In this document: piece by piece, positions 15,476 to 23,343 of the stretch
Layout: each line of letters begins with the position of its first letter
Position numbering within the stretch: position 1 is the first letter of the stretch
Assembly: GCA_964530225.1 (NCBI GenBank)
Contig: CAZHBA010000070.1
Location: forward strand, 1-36,616
Origin: CAZHBA01 sp964530225
Lineage (GTDB): Bacteria > Pseudomonadota > Alphaproteobacteria > UBA6615
Direction: 5' to 3'
DNA: 36,616 bases
Program-made: the position numbers and the translations under genes
Notes under the pieces: model-generated
The model's input: the letters and a program-made list of their open reading frames with translations, nothing else
Databases searched by the model: none
Told to the model about the DNA's origin: nothing

Positions 15476-16501
15476 TCAGGCTGCCACCATTTTTTGCGCG
15501 AGCTCAAGGTTTGCCGGATCGGGCTCAAGTTCACCAGCCTGAATTTGCCGGGTAATCTCGGCCACCGCAACGTTGGCCGGCGCCGCCAAGCCGCGCTGCT
15601 CAAATTCTTCGACAACCAGACCGTTGATCATATCGACTTCGCTATAGCGGCCCTTCAAATGGTCCTGTAGAACGCTATCGCGCGCGCTCGGTCCGATGTC
15701 CTTGACCAGCTTGTCGAGCATTTTATCGAGTAGGCTGTTGGTGTCTTTGATGTCGTCCGGCGTCAGGCCAAATATAGGCTCGATCGTGTATCCCATCTCC
15801 TGACCGGCGGTTAGCGCTTCGGTGCCTACCCGCGAGATGAAGTCGCGCACGCCAGGCAGTTGGATCGCTTCGTACAAGGTCAGCCCGAGCATGGCAAAGG
15901 GGCCCAGGCACATGGTGTTAACCACCAGTTTCATCCACTTGGCCGACAGGATGTTAGGAGAGATCGAAACCTTACCGACATTGCGCAGGATCTCTTTAAT
16001 TTCGGCCTCGCGTCCGGCGGTCGACGGGTCAACGCTGCCGATACCAAACCACGTCTTCTCCGGCGGCGTATTGCGCTGAACGATGCCCGGCGTAAATATC
16101 TCGGACGACAACTCAACCACGCACCCCAGGGTGCGCGAAGGGCCGACCACGTCGGTTATATCGTCGACGGTCATGGCGTTCTGGATACCAACGAGCAGGC
16201 CATCGTCTTGCAGATAGGGTTTGATAAATTCGCACATCCAGCGCGTGTCGTAGGCTTTCGCCATCAAGAAAACGACATCGTATTTCTCGTTCAGAGTACA
16301 AACATCGCTCAGGTGATACGCGCGCGGCTGCACGTGTAAATCCTCGTCCGGCATGTTGATGAGCAGGCCGTTCTCACGCATGGTCTCCACATGCTTGGCC
16401 CATTGATCGATCAGCACGACGTCGTAGCCCACATCGGTCAAGTTAGCCGCGGTGCTACTACCATTCGCGCCGGTGCCAAGTACCGCTATTTTTTTATCCA
16501 C
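15476..16501 (-). CDS. ketopantoate reductase-family protein 2 (divergent)
   Basis: A 341-residue member of the ApbA/PanE fold, longer and more divergent than its two neighbours. The Rossmann start is KKIAVLGTGANGSSTAANL (GxGxxG); FLMAKAYDT (about 79-87) corresponds to the LL.CKAYD element, and IQNAMTVDDI replaces the NG.GH loop. SAKWMKLVVNT gives the candidate catalytic lysine and RYSEVDMINGLVV the conserved acid. The cofactor is presumably NADP. The start is GTG 16501 with GGGAG upstream; the leader contains a repeated ACGGGAGTG. It appears monocistronic. The substrate is unknown. Confidence 0.8.
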   Translation of the reverse strand: MDKKIAVLGTGANGSSTAANLTDVGYDVVLIDQWAKHVETMRENGLLINMPDEDLHVQPRAYHLSDVCTLNEKYDVVFLMAKAYDTRWMCEFIKPYLQDDGLLVGIQNAMTVDDITDVVGPSRTLGCVVELSSEIFTPGIVQRNTPPEKTWFGIGSVDPSTAGREAEIKEILRNVGKVSISPNILSAKWMKLVVNTMCLGPFAMLGLTLYEAIQLPGVRDFISRVGTEALTAGQEMGYTIEPIFGLTPDDIKDTNSLLDKMLDKLVKDIGPSARDSVLQDHLKGRYSEVDMINGLVVEEFEQRGLAAPANVAVAEITRQIQAGELEPDPANLELAQKMVAA

Positions 16502-16617
16502 TCCCGTACACTCCCGTCGAATTATTATTTGTTTGATCGCACTATATACGGCCCTGCAGCTGAAGGGCAGCGAACGAGGTTGGCGAATTGGAGTTAAGAA
16601 CCGGTCCGGCCCTAGCG

Positions 16618-16971
16618 CTACAAATGGCGCGTGAGGCAGTCGATTCTACGTTCACCGACCTGGGTGGTCGACACCAACCGACACGCACTTACTCTACTGG
16701 TTACCCGGTCGACGATCCAAACACGCGACCCTGCTGACACAACCTGGACATTCGCTTCGGCCGCTGCGGCAGCCGGTTTTGCAGCAGCCGAACCGTGATA
16801 AGCCCGCGCGCAGACCTCTTCGGTTTCGATAATGTTCGCCGGTTGGCCGCCGCGTACAATCTGGACATCGTTTTGTTGGGCGCCAGCCGCGCCGGATTGA
16901 ACAAAATAAGCGACCAAACCGCTGAAGCTACAGTAACTTTATATGATCCCATAATCCACATATGATCCCAT
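16618..16971 (-). pseudogene. secreted Ala-rich protein gene broken at its signal peptide
   Basis: The minus-strand frame from 16917 encodes about 99 residues: the end of a signal peptide (LVAYFVQSGAAGAQ|QND), an Ala-rich linker (GSAAAKPAAAAAEA) and a compact C-terminal domain (SRVWIVDRVTSRVSACRLVS, TTQVGERRIDCL) with two Cys. The missing N-terminus, MGSYKVTVASAV, is in another frame starting at ATG 16952. One extra T in the GGTTTGG run near 16914-16918 would join them into a perfect signal peptide. In addition, a 19-bp tandem duplication (16941-16978) copies the start region, moving the GGGGTGG ribosome site next to a first ATG (16971) that stops after ten codons. The gene is therefore broken twice at its 5' end. 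Function unknown, probably periplasmic. Confidence 0.6.
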
Positions 16972-17059
16972 AATCCACCCCGCTTCCGATTAACCGGGCA
17001 AGTATGACCACTGCCGGTACGACGGCCAGCGCCAGCAGAACCGTAACGAGAGATAAAAA
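16928..17059 (-). other. membrane-segment-like frame without start
   Basis: Minus-strand frame reading FLSLVTVLLALAVVPAVVIL then ARLIGSG before passing through the tandem duplication and ending at TAG 16930-16928. A 20-residue hydrophobic run followed by AR is characteristic of a signal anchor. It directly follows a seven-T run (17053-17059), where slippage could have shifted it from an upstream frame. It may be a scrap of another small membrane protein; evidence is weak. Confidence 0.2.
16941..16978. repeat. perfect 19-bp tandem duplication
   Basis: ATATGATCCCATAATCCAC occurs twice in direct succession (16941-16959, 16960-16978). On the minus strand each copy contains the ATG of the adjacent secreted-protein gene. 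Nineteen is not a multiple of three, so the duplication disrupts the frame between ribosome site and coding region. Confidence 0.95.
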
Positions 17060-17140
17060 AACCTTTTATCGCCGCAACCTAACATCGATTCGAGAGCGAA
17101 AAACGGCCCAAAGAACGACACTGCCTACCACCCTGCTCTA

Positions 17141-18085
17141 TTATACTGGTGCCGAACCGGCACCAGTTCGTAGTTTGGCCTCGTGGGTTTCGATTGCCGC
17201 AAGCGCACAACGCATCATCGGCGTGTCGATGCCCTGGGCCGTGGCGCGACGGATAATATCTCCTAAAACATGTTCACCTTCGGTCTGTCGGCCAGCCTCC
17301 ATATCGCGCAACATCGAGGCAGCGAAATCCGACCCGCGAGTGGTGAACATCCGGTTATAGTTTTCCAACGTCCTTGCACTAACCGGATGGCCAAGCACCG
17401 CTGCCGTATCGCGACTTTCGGCCAGTGCGGCAAGCAGGAAAGCCTCGCCCGACGGAGCTTCCAGAATTTCGCCGATGGTGCCGCGGGCAATTGTGTTAGC
17501 GGTCGCCAGTGCCGCCAACATCGAGATCTTGTCCCACATGGTCTGCATAATGTCAGGGCTGTACTCGATATCGAACCCTACTGTCGCGTCCAGCGCCGCG
17601 AATGCATCGGCTTGCACCGACGGTTTGCCGTCGGGAATCCCGAAAATAATGCGTTGGAAGTTGCCGATATGGCGGATGTCACCGGTTTCGGAATTGAACG
17701 CCGCACCGATGTAGCAGGTGCCACCCCACACATTGGCTTCGCCGAACCGCTTCTGCAAAACTTCGATATGCCGCAGCCCGTTAAGCAGTGGCAACACCAC
17801 GCCATCGGCACCCATCGCCGGGGCGATTGCCTCCATGGCATCGTCTAAATCGTATGCCTTGCACGACAGCAGCACGACGTCGTAGGGCTCCGTAATCTCG
17901 TCGCGCGCAACCGTGGTTACCGGCACAGCAATATCGCCAAAGGAGCTTTGCACCACCAGACCGTTCTTTTCGAGCTGAGCGCGTCGCCGTGGACGGACCA
18001 AAAACGTGACGTCGGCTCCGCTTTCAGCAAACCGTCCACCGAAACAACCACCGACGCCGCCGGCTCCTAAAACCAAAATTCGCAT
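17141..18085 (-). CDS. ketopantoate reductase-family (ApbA/PanE) protein 3
   Basis: A 314-residue paralogue of the gene at 11454. It has MRILVLGAGGVGGCFGGRF (GxGxxG), the same LVR..RR..QL..NGL adenine/NADP loop, LLSCKAYDLDDA, LLNGLRHI, the catalytic Lys in MWDKISMLAAL, and SMLRDMEAGRQTEGEHVLG, nearly identical in layout to SMLRDIEAGNRTEGEQIVG of gene 1. ATG 18085 starts exactly at the Rossmann strand; an in-frame start at 18100 would add five residues. The C-terminal codons and stop sit in a 9-bp perfect hairpin (CTGGTGCCG/CGGCACCAG, 17146-17166). It is divergent from the SDR at 18243. The substrate is unknown. Confidence 0.85.
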   Translation of the reverse strand: MRILVLGAGGVGGCFGGRFAESGADVTFLVRPRRRAQLEKNGLVVQSSFGDIAVPVTTVARDEITEPYDVVLLSCKAYDLDDAMEAIAPAMGADGVVLPLLNGLRHIEVLQKRFGEANVWGGTCYIGAAFNSETGDIRHIGNFQRIIFGIPDGKPSVQADAFAALDATVGFDIEYSPDIMQTMWDKISMLAALATANTIARGTIGEILEAPSGEAFLLAALAESRDTAAVLGHPVSARTLENYNRMFTTRGSDFAASMLRDMEAGRQTEGEHVLGDIIRRATAQGIDTPMMRCALAAIETHEAKLRTGAGSAPV

Positions 18086-18242
18086 TTCCGATCCCACCAC
18101 TGCGTGCCCAACATTTCAGAGCACCGTTATTATCCAAACCACACTGACGTTATCTAGCCACGCTCTGGATGCACCGCTAGTCTCGGCTAACAATAAACAC
18201 GATTTCGACACAACGGAATCGGACTGGCTAGGAGTTCTCTGC

Positions 18243-19019
18243 ATGACCGATTCTCAACCCGATACCAGTACACAAAGCCCACGCCACGCCCTGGTAACCG
18301 GTGCCGCATCAGAGCTGGGGCGCGAAATTGCCCTGCATTTGGCGCGCGGCGGCTATGACGTCGCCCTCACCTATAATAGGACAAGCTTACCCGACGAGCT
18401 CATGACCCATGCGGATTTAGCCGCGGTAAAGGCAGTTCCCATCGCCATGGACTTATTGTCGCAAGACAGCATCAATCAGGGCTTCGACGCCGCCACCGAA
18501 GCACTAGGCGGCCTCGACCTGCTAGTCAACAATGCCGGACAACCACTGCTTAAGCAGGGAATTGATGTGACCTGGGACGAATGGGACAGTGTTGTCGATG
18601 TAAATCTAAAAGCGGCTTACTTCCTGGCCTGCAGGTTGGCGCGTCATTGCATCGACGCCGGACGGCCGGGTTCGGTCGTAAATATAGCCTCGACCCACGG
18701 GATAGTCGGATTTGGCGGACGCTCGGTTTACGGCATCTCGAAAGCCGGCATGATGCAGATGGACCGAATGTTGGGAATTGAATGGGCCGAGATGGGTATT
18801 CGTATCAACTCCGTCGCTCCCTCTACCGTGTTAACTAATTCGCGCCGGAAAATGTACAAAACCCAAGAGGTGATCGAACGCATGCGCAATCGTATTCCCA
18901 CCAAGCGATTTATCGAGGCCAGCGAGATCGCCGCCGCGGTCTGTTACCTCGCAAGCCCTGATGCCGTTTCGATTACGGGCCACACTTTAGTCGTCGACGG
19001 TGGCGTCACAGTCGCCTGA
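18243..19019 (+). CDS. SDR-family oxidoreductase (3-oxoacyl-ACP reductase-like)
   Basis: A 258-residue classical short-chain dehydrogenase. The NAD(P) motif is TGAASELG (19-26), followed by NNAG (96-99) and the catalytic S150 / Y163 / K167 (IAS...YGISK). The C-terminus ITGHTLVVDGG is the standard ending of the family. The A-L-T-Y-N-R after strand 2 suggests NADP preference. The start ATG 18243 has AGGAG eight bases upstream, while the open frame continues 237 bases further without protein resemblance. Divergent from KPR-family gene 3 with 157 bp between, so they may share a regulatory region. Confidence 0.9.
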   Translation: MTDSQPDTSTQSPRHALVTGAASELGREIALHLARGGYDVALTYNRTSLPDELMTHADLAAVKAVPIAMDLLSQDSINQGFDAATEALGGLDLLVNNAGQPLLKQGIDVTWDEWDSVVDVNLKAAYFLACRLARHCIDAGRPGSVVNIASTHGIVGFGGRSVYGISKAGMMQMDRMLGIEWAEMGIRINSVAPSTVLTNSRRKMYKTQEVIERMRNRIPTKRFIEASEIAAAVCYLASPDAVSITGHTLVVDGGVTVA

Positions 19020-19136
19020 GAACACGAAATATCCTGGTGCGGTGTATTATTTGTCCGGACTAATTTTAGTTTGACAATTACTACAGGATGTTTGAGTGTT
19101 CGGATGGGTTATTTGACTCACACGCACCACGATTTA

Positions 19137-19156
19137 AGACCCGACAACAAGGGTCT
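19137..19156. repeat. small inverted repeat in the ABC operon leader
   Basis: AGACCC (19137-19142) and GGGTCT (19151-19156) can form a six-pair stem with an eight-base loop, about 65 bp before the binding-protein start. A TTGACA hexamer sits at 19071-19076 but without a convincing -10 partner. The site could be an operator or a leader hairpin. Confidence 0.3.
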
Positions 19157-19219
19157 ATGAGATGATCACAGGAGGGTGCTCTAGAGTGCGGGAGCGTCCC
19201 CCAAACTTGGGAGGAAACC

Positions 19220-20329
19220 ATGAAATTTTTGACAAACGCCGCCGTTGGCGCGGTGTCGGCTGTTGCTTTATTGGGCGCAGCGACGCTCACTAATGCGGCA
19301 GAACTGAATGCACAAGAAAAAGCCTTAATCGCCGGTGCCAAGGCCGAAGGCTCGGTTACGTTCATCCACCCGCTGTTCAGTGACCGCACGGCAACCCGTA
19401 TGTCGAAAGCGTTCAAGGCGCGTTACGGCTTGGACGACAGCTTTAAATTTAACAGTCTGCGCAAAGGTACGGGTTCGACCGTTTCTCAGGTACGTCAGGA
19501 AATCAAAGCCGGCAAGCACACCGTCGATGTCATCATCGTCAGCGCGCCTGGCTTCTTCGCTGCCGCGGCCGAGCGCGGTGCGTTTGAAAAGCTCGATAGC
19601 GGCTACTGGAAAGATAGTGCGGGCGTTGCCGCCAAAGCTGGGCAGTACTCCAACTATCCCTACGTTGTGACACCGTTGGCTTACACGTTTGCGCCGGTGT
19701 GGAACAGTTCCTGCCCGGGCTTGGAGAATTTCAGCGTGACTTCCTATGCCGACGTTATCGACCCAGCCCTGAAGGGCAAGACGATCTCGTCTGATATTAC
19801 TAAGAGCTTCACCTACACGAATACAGTAATCTCGTTGGGCGAGAATGGCGCCGTCGACTTCGACAAGTTCTGGTCGGATCTCAAAGCTACGGATCCAATC
19901 GTCGAGTTCCGTACAGAGCCGAAGATGCAGATGGTGATTTCCTGCCAGCGTCCGGTCGACATGTGGAACATCGCAGGCCGCGTGTACCAGAACGTGCTGA
20001 AGGACCCCGATCTCGCCGGCAAACTCAAGATCGGTTCCTATAAAGAAGGCCAGGTCATGCTGGGCAACCAGATGGCCGTACTGAAGGGTACTAAGAACCC
20101 CAACGCCGCCAAGTTGCTGGCCGAGTTCATGCTCAGCAAGGAAGGTGCGGATCTGTATGTAGAAGGCGAAGCCGTCTACTCCTTCCGCGCTGGCTACAAG
20201 CCGCCGGCTGCGGCCGCTCCCTACTTGATGGATCTGAGCAAGCACAAGCTGCTCGGCATGAAGGACTGGGTCGGCGCACAGAAGCAGTTCAAAAAAGTGC
20301 GTGGTAAGTGGCAGAGTCAGTTCAAATAA
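19220..20329 (+). CDS. ABC transporter periplasmic solute-binding protein (family 1)
   Basis: A 369-residue exported binding protein. The signal peptide MKFLTNAAVGAVSAVALLGA..TNA|AE is cleaved near residue 26. The mature protein is a two-lobe PBP fold of the FbpA/AfuA/PotD-like family 1: it begins LIAGAKAEGSVTFIHP, then KAFKARYGLDD, the first-lobe QVRQEIKAGKHTVDVIIVSA, the hinge segment YVVTPLAYTFAPVWNS, and the C-terminal AKLLAEFMLSKEGADLYVEG. These are typical of Fe3+, thiamine, 2-aminoethylphosphonate and sugar-phosphate binders; I cannot tell which. GGGAGG lies seven bases before ATG. It is the first gene of the importer operon. Confidence 0.9.
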   Translation: MKFLTNAAVGAVSAVALLGAATLTNAAELNAQEKALIAGAKAEGSVTFIHPLFSDRTATRMSKAFKARYGLDDSFKFNSLRKGTGSTVSQVRQEIKAGKHTVDVIIVSAPGFFAAAAERGAFEKLDSGYWKDSAGVAAKAGQYSNYPYVVTPLAYTFAPVWNSSCPGLENFSVTSYADVIDPALKGKTISSDITKSFTYTNTVISLGENGAVDFDKFWSDLKATDPIVEFRTEPKMQMVISCQRPVDMWNIAGRVYQNVLKDPDLAGKLKIGSYKEGQVMLGNQMAVLKGTKNPNAAKLLAEFMLSKEGADLYVEGEAVYSFRAGYKPPAAAAPYLMDLSKHKLLGMKDWVGAQKQFKKVRGKWQSQFK

Positions 20330-20351
20330 GGCCTAAAGTCTGACATTGAGC

Positions 20352-20379
20352 CGGGGCCCCGTCGATTGACGGGGCCCCG
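20352..20379 (+). promoter_or_regulatory. strong intercistronic stem-loop after the binding-protein gene
   Basis: CGGGGCCCCGTC (20352-20363) and GACGGGGCCCCG (20368-20379) form a perfect 12-pair GC-rich stem with a GATT loop, 23 bases after the binding-protein stop. There is no T-run, so it is unlikely to be a complete Rho-independent terminator. In binding-protein operons such elements protect the upstream message and lower expression of the membrane genes; that role is inferred here. Confidence 0.8.
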
Positions 20380-20454
20380 CCACACCTTAGAACGGAGCCC
20401 GCAAGTCGGGTTTCGCGAATTTCGTAATTTTTTCTATATTTTTTGTGAAGTGCG

Positions 20455-22218
20455 ATGATTACACAGACTGTCCGCGGCGCATTTACTAGCGCATCCAAGG
20501 ATGCTATCTGGTCGAACCGCTTGCGGGCCGTGTTCACCCAGGAAAATATCACCACCATAGTGGTCAGCCTGATCGTTGCTGTGGCTGTGGTGCTACCGCT
20601 GATCACGCTATTTGTCAGCAGCTTCCTGGTGCTCGACGATTTGGGCTTCGATACCGAGTGGGGCTTCGGTAACTACGTCACCCTGGTCACCGACCCAATC
20701 ATCCCAAAAGCCTTTGTCAACACGCTGATTATCTGTACCGGTTCAACGGTCCTTGCAACCTTCCTGGGTGTGTCGTTGGCCTGGACTAATGCGCGCACCA
20801 ACTGCCCGTGGCGTGATTACCTAGAACCGTTCAACCTCATACCGTTTTTCCTTAGCCCCTTCGTTGGCGCCATCGCCTGGCATAATATGGGCGAACCGAA
20901 GACTGGCCTGCTCAACAATCTGGCGCGAGATATATTCGGCATCGAAGGCGCCATAATGAATATCGACAACATCTGGGGTGTCATCTGGGTAACCGGCATC
21001 TTCTTCGCCCCGCTGGTCTATCTGTTCGTTGTCGGTTCGCTGCGCCGCATGGATCCTTCTCTCGAAGATAGCGCGCGCACCACCGGTGCCGGCCTATTCC
21101 GCACTACCATGACGGTGACGCTACCGTTGGTTATGCCGGGCATCCTGTCGGGCGCAATCATCGTCTTCGTAACCAGCGCCGGTGAGTTTGGTGTGCCGTT
21201 CAAGCTCTCGGCTCCCTATGGCTGGGAAACGCTGACGACGCAAATTTTCTCGAAAGCGGTTGGCGATGACGCCAACCATTACCTCGGCGCGACGATGGCC
21301 ATGGCGCTGGGCGCCATTACGGTTTTCTTGATCTGGATCCAGAAACGCTATATCGCCCCTCGCTCGTTCACCACGGTAACTGGTAAAGGCTTCCGCCCCA
21401 ACGTGCTCGATCTGGGCGGCTGGAAATGGGTCGCCTTCGGTTACAACATGGTGTTCATTCTAGTCGCCGTCGTGCTGCCAATCGTCGCATTGGCTATCGT
21501 CAGCCTGCACCCAGTGTGGACGGGCGAAATCCTGTTCGACAAAATGACCTTCTTCAATTACGAAAAAACTCTGTTCTTCTGGCGCGAGGAAAGTATCGAT
21601 GCCGCGACCAACGGTATCCTCAACAGTTTCCTTCTCGCCTTTGTCGGTGCCAGCATAGCCATGGTCTTGGCGCTGGTGGTTAGCTACATGATCCACCGAA
21701 CCAAGGGTCTCGGTTCATGGTTGCTCGACTTCTTATGCGTGGTCCCCATCGGTTTCCCCGGCATCGTGCTCGCCATGGGCGTATTGGTGACCTACATCCA
21801 GACGCCGATCTACGCGACGTTGTGGATTTTGCTGCTTGGCTATATCACGCGCTTCTTCCCCTACGGGCAGCGCAATATATCGTCGATCATGCTGGCAATT
21901 TCCGAAGAGTTGGATCAGAGTTCGCGCATGGCCGGCGCTTCCTGGCTCACCACCTTGTGGCGGATAACCATCCCGCTGCTCAAACCTGGTCTGTTTGCCG
22001 GTTGGGTTTTATTGTTCATCATCTTCCTGCGCGAATTGTCGATCTCGATCATTCTCTACACGACGGGCACCGAAACGCTGTCAGTGGGCGTGTATTACTT
22101 GTCGAACTTTGAGAACGAACCGCTAACGGCGGCGCTGTCGATGGCGCAGACTGTGGTTCTCTTAGTTTGCATCTACCTGTTCCGCCGGCTTGCCGGCCGC
22201 GAAGCGCTGACGGCTTGA
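20455..22218 (+). CDS. ABC transporter permease, two fused membrane domains (FbpB-type)
   Basis: A 587-residue inner-membrane protein made of two BPD_transp_1 domains, with about twelve hydrophobic segments. Each half carries an EAA-like coupling loop: SLEDSARTTGAGLFRTTMTV with TLPLVMPGI (about residues 200-230), and ELDQSSRMAGASWLTTLWRI with TIPLLKPG (about 485-512). The fusion is normal in Fe3+/AfuB-, thiamine (ThiP)- and 2-AEP-type importers. The two halves supply the two docking sites for the two ATPases encoded next. The start ATG 20455 has a weak ribosome site and follows an AT-rich stretch after the intercistronic hairpin. The gap to the first ATPase is 15 bp. Confidence 0.92.
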   Translation: MITQTVRGAFTSASKDAIWSNRLRAVFTQENITTIVVSLIVAVAVVLPLITLFVSSFLVLDDLGFDTEWGFGNYVTLVTDPIIPKAFVNTLIICTGSTVLATFLGVSLAWTNARTNCPWRDYLEPFNLIPFFLSPFVGAIAWHNMGEPKTGLLNNLARDIFGIEGAIMNIDNIWGVIWVTGIFFAPLVYLFVVGSLRRMDPSLEDSARTTGAGLFRTTMTVTLPLVMPGILSGAIIVFVTSAGEFGVPFKLSAPYGWETLTTQIFSKAVGDDANHYLGATMAMALGAITVFLIWIQKRYIAPRSFTTVTGKGFRPNVLDLGGWKWVAFGYNMVFILVAVVLPIVALAIVSLHPVWTGEILFDKMTFFNYEKTLFFWREESIDAATNGILNSFLLAFVGASIAMVLALVVSYMIHRTKGLGSWLLDFLCVVPIGFPGIVLAMGVLVTYIQTPIYATLWILLLGYITRFFPYGQRNISSIMLAISEELDQSSRMAGASWLTTLWRITIPLLKPGLFAGWVLLFIIFLRELSISIILYTTGTETLSVGVYYLSNFENEPLTAALSMAQTVVLLVCIYLFRRLAGREALTA

Positions 22219-22233
22219 TCGGGGGGAAAGACA

Positions 22234-23343
22234 ATGGCTAACGAAGACATTCCGGACAAATACCTCCAGGTCAAGAACCTGGTGAAGTGGTTCGGCGACG
22301 ACCGCGCAGTCGACGATATTACCTTCGGTATCGATGAGGGCGCATTTCTGACCCTGCTGGGGCCATCGGGTTGCGGCAAGACGACGACGCTGATGAGTAT
22401 CGCCGGATTACACACCATCGATGGCGGCAGCATCGAAGTCGGTAAACTAACCTATACCGCGCCGGAGGAAGGCATATTCATGCCGCCAGAGAAACGCAAT
22501 ATCGGCATGGTATTCCAGAGTTACGCCATCTGGCCCCACATGACGGTAACCCAGAACGTCGCGTATCCGTTGGAAGTTCGTAAAGCGCCAAAGGACGAGA
22601 TCGGCGGTCGCGTCGCCGACGTGCTGGAACTGGTCGGCTTGACCGACATGGCAGATAAGATGGCGACTCAGTTGTCGGGTGGACAGCAGCAGCGTGCCGC
22701 TCTGGCCCGCGCCATTATCTCTCATCCGCGTCTGTTGTTGTTCGATGAACCCCTGTCAAACCTAGATTTGAAGCTGCGCGAACAGATGCGAGTCGAATTG
22801 AAGCGCATCCAGAACGAAGTCGGCATCACCTCGATCTACGTCACCCATGACCAGGCGGAAGCGCTGGTGATGAGCGACGAGATCATCGTTATGTCGAAGG
22901 GAAATATCGAGCAGCGTGGCGGACCGCTCGAAATCTATAGCCGGCCGGTCAACAAATATGTAAGCAACTTCATCGGTGTCGCCAATTTGCTCGACGGCCG
23001 CGTCGCCAAGGTGACAGAGCCGGGCCGCGGCGAGGTGACAATCGAGCAAGGTGGCAAGACCATGCAATTACCTTGTCAGCTCGGCGAAGGTGTTGGCGAC
23101 GGCGACGAGACCACCCTGTCAGTACGGCCGGAGAACGTGCATGCGGTACGTGAAAGTTCCGGTAGTGACTGCCTCGAAGGCGAAGTCGAGCACGCCATCT
23201 TCTTAGGCAATTACGTCGACTGCCGGGTGCGCTGGGGCGATTTCGAATGGAAGGTTATTGCCCACCCGCGCGACCGTCTAAAGGCCGGCGATAAAATTTA
23301 CCTGCGTTTCGATTCAGAACACGCATTGGCGGTGCAGCCGTGA
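22234..23343 (+). CDS. ABC transporter ATP-binding protein 1
   Basis: A 369-residue MalK/FbpC-type ATPase. Motifs are complete: Walker A GPSGCGKT (43-50), Q-loop VFQSYAIWPHMTV (93-105), signature LSGGQ (147-151), Walker B LLLFDE (167-172), D-loop SNLD and H-loop H205 (VTHDQAEAL). A C-terminal regulatory TOBE-type beta domain covers about 245-369 (SVRPENVH). It energises the fused permease. GGGG precedes ATG. The end overlaps the next ATPase start by four bases (GTGA), implying translational coupling. No active-site residue is missing. Confidence 0.95.
   Translation: MANEDIPDKYLQVKNLVKWFGDDRAVDDITFGIDEGAFLTLLGPSGCGKTTTLMSIAGLHTIDGGSIEVGKLTYTAPEEGIFMPPEKRNIGMVFQSYAIWPHMTVTQNVAYPLEVRKAPKDEIGGRVADVLELVGLTDMADKMATQLSGGQQQRAALARAIISHPRLLLFDEPLSNLDLKLREQMRVELKRIQNEVGITSIYVTHDQAEALVMSDEIIVMSKGNIEQRGGPLEIYSRPVNKYVSNFIGVANLLDGRVAKVTEPGRGEVTIEQGGKTMQLPCQLGEGVGDGDETTLSVRPENVHAVRESSGSDCLEGEVEHAIFLGNYVDCRVRWGDFEWKVIAHPRDRLKAGDKIYLRFDSEHALAVQP

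Noticed and set aside
19071..19100. TTGACA as a -35 box for the ABC operon
   Set aside because: No acceptable -10 hexamer at 16-18 bp spacing.
19325..20245. Minus-strand frame opposite the binding-protein gene
   Set aside because: Antisense shadow without signal peptide, ribosome site or family resemblance.
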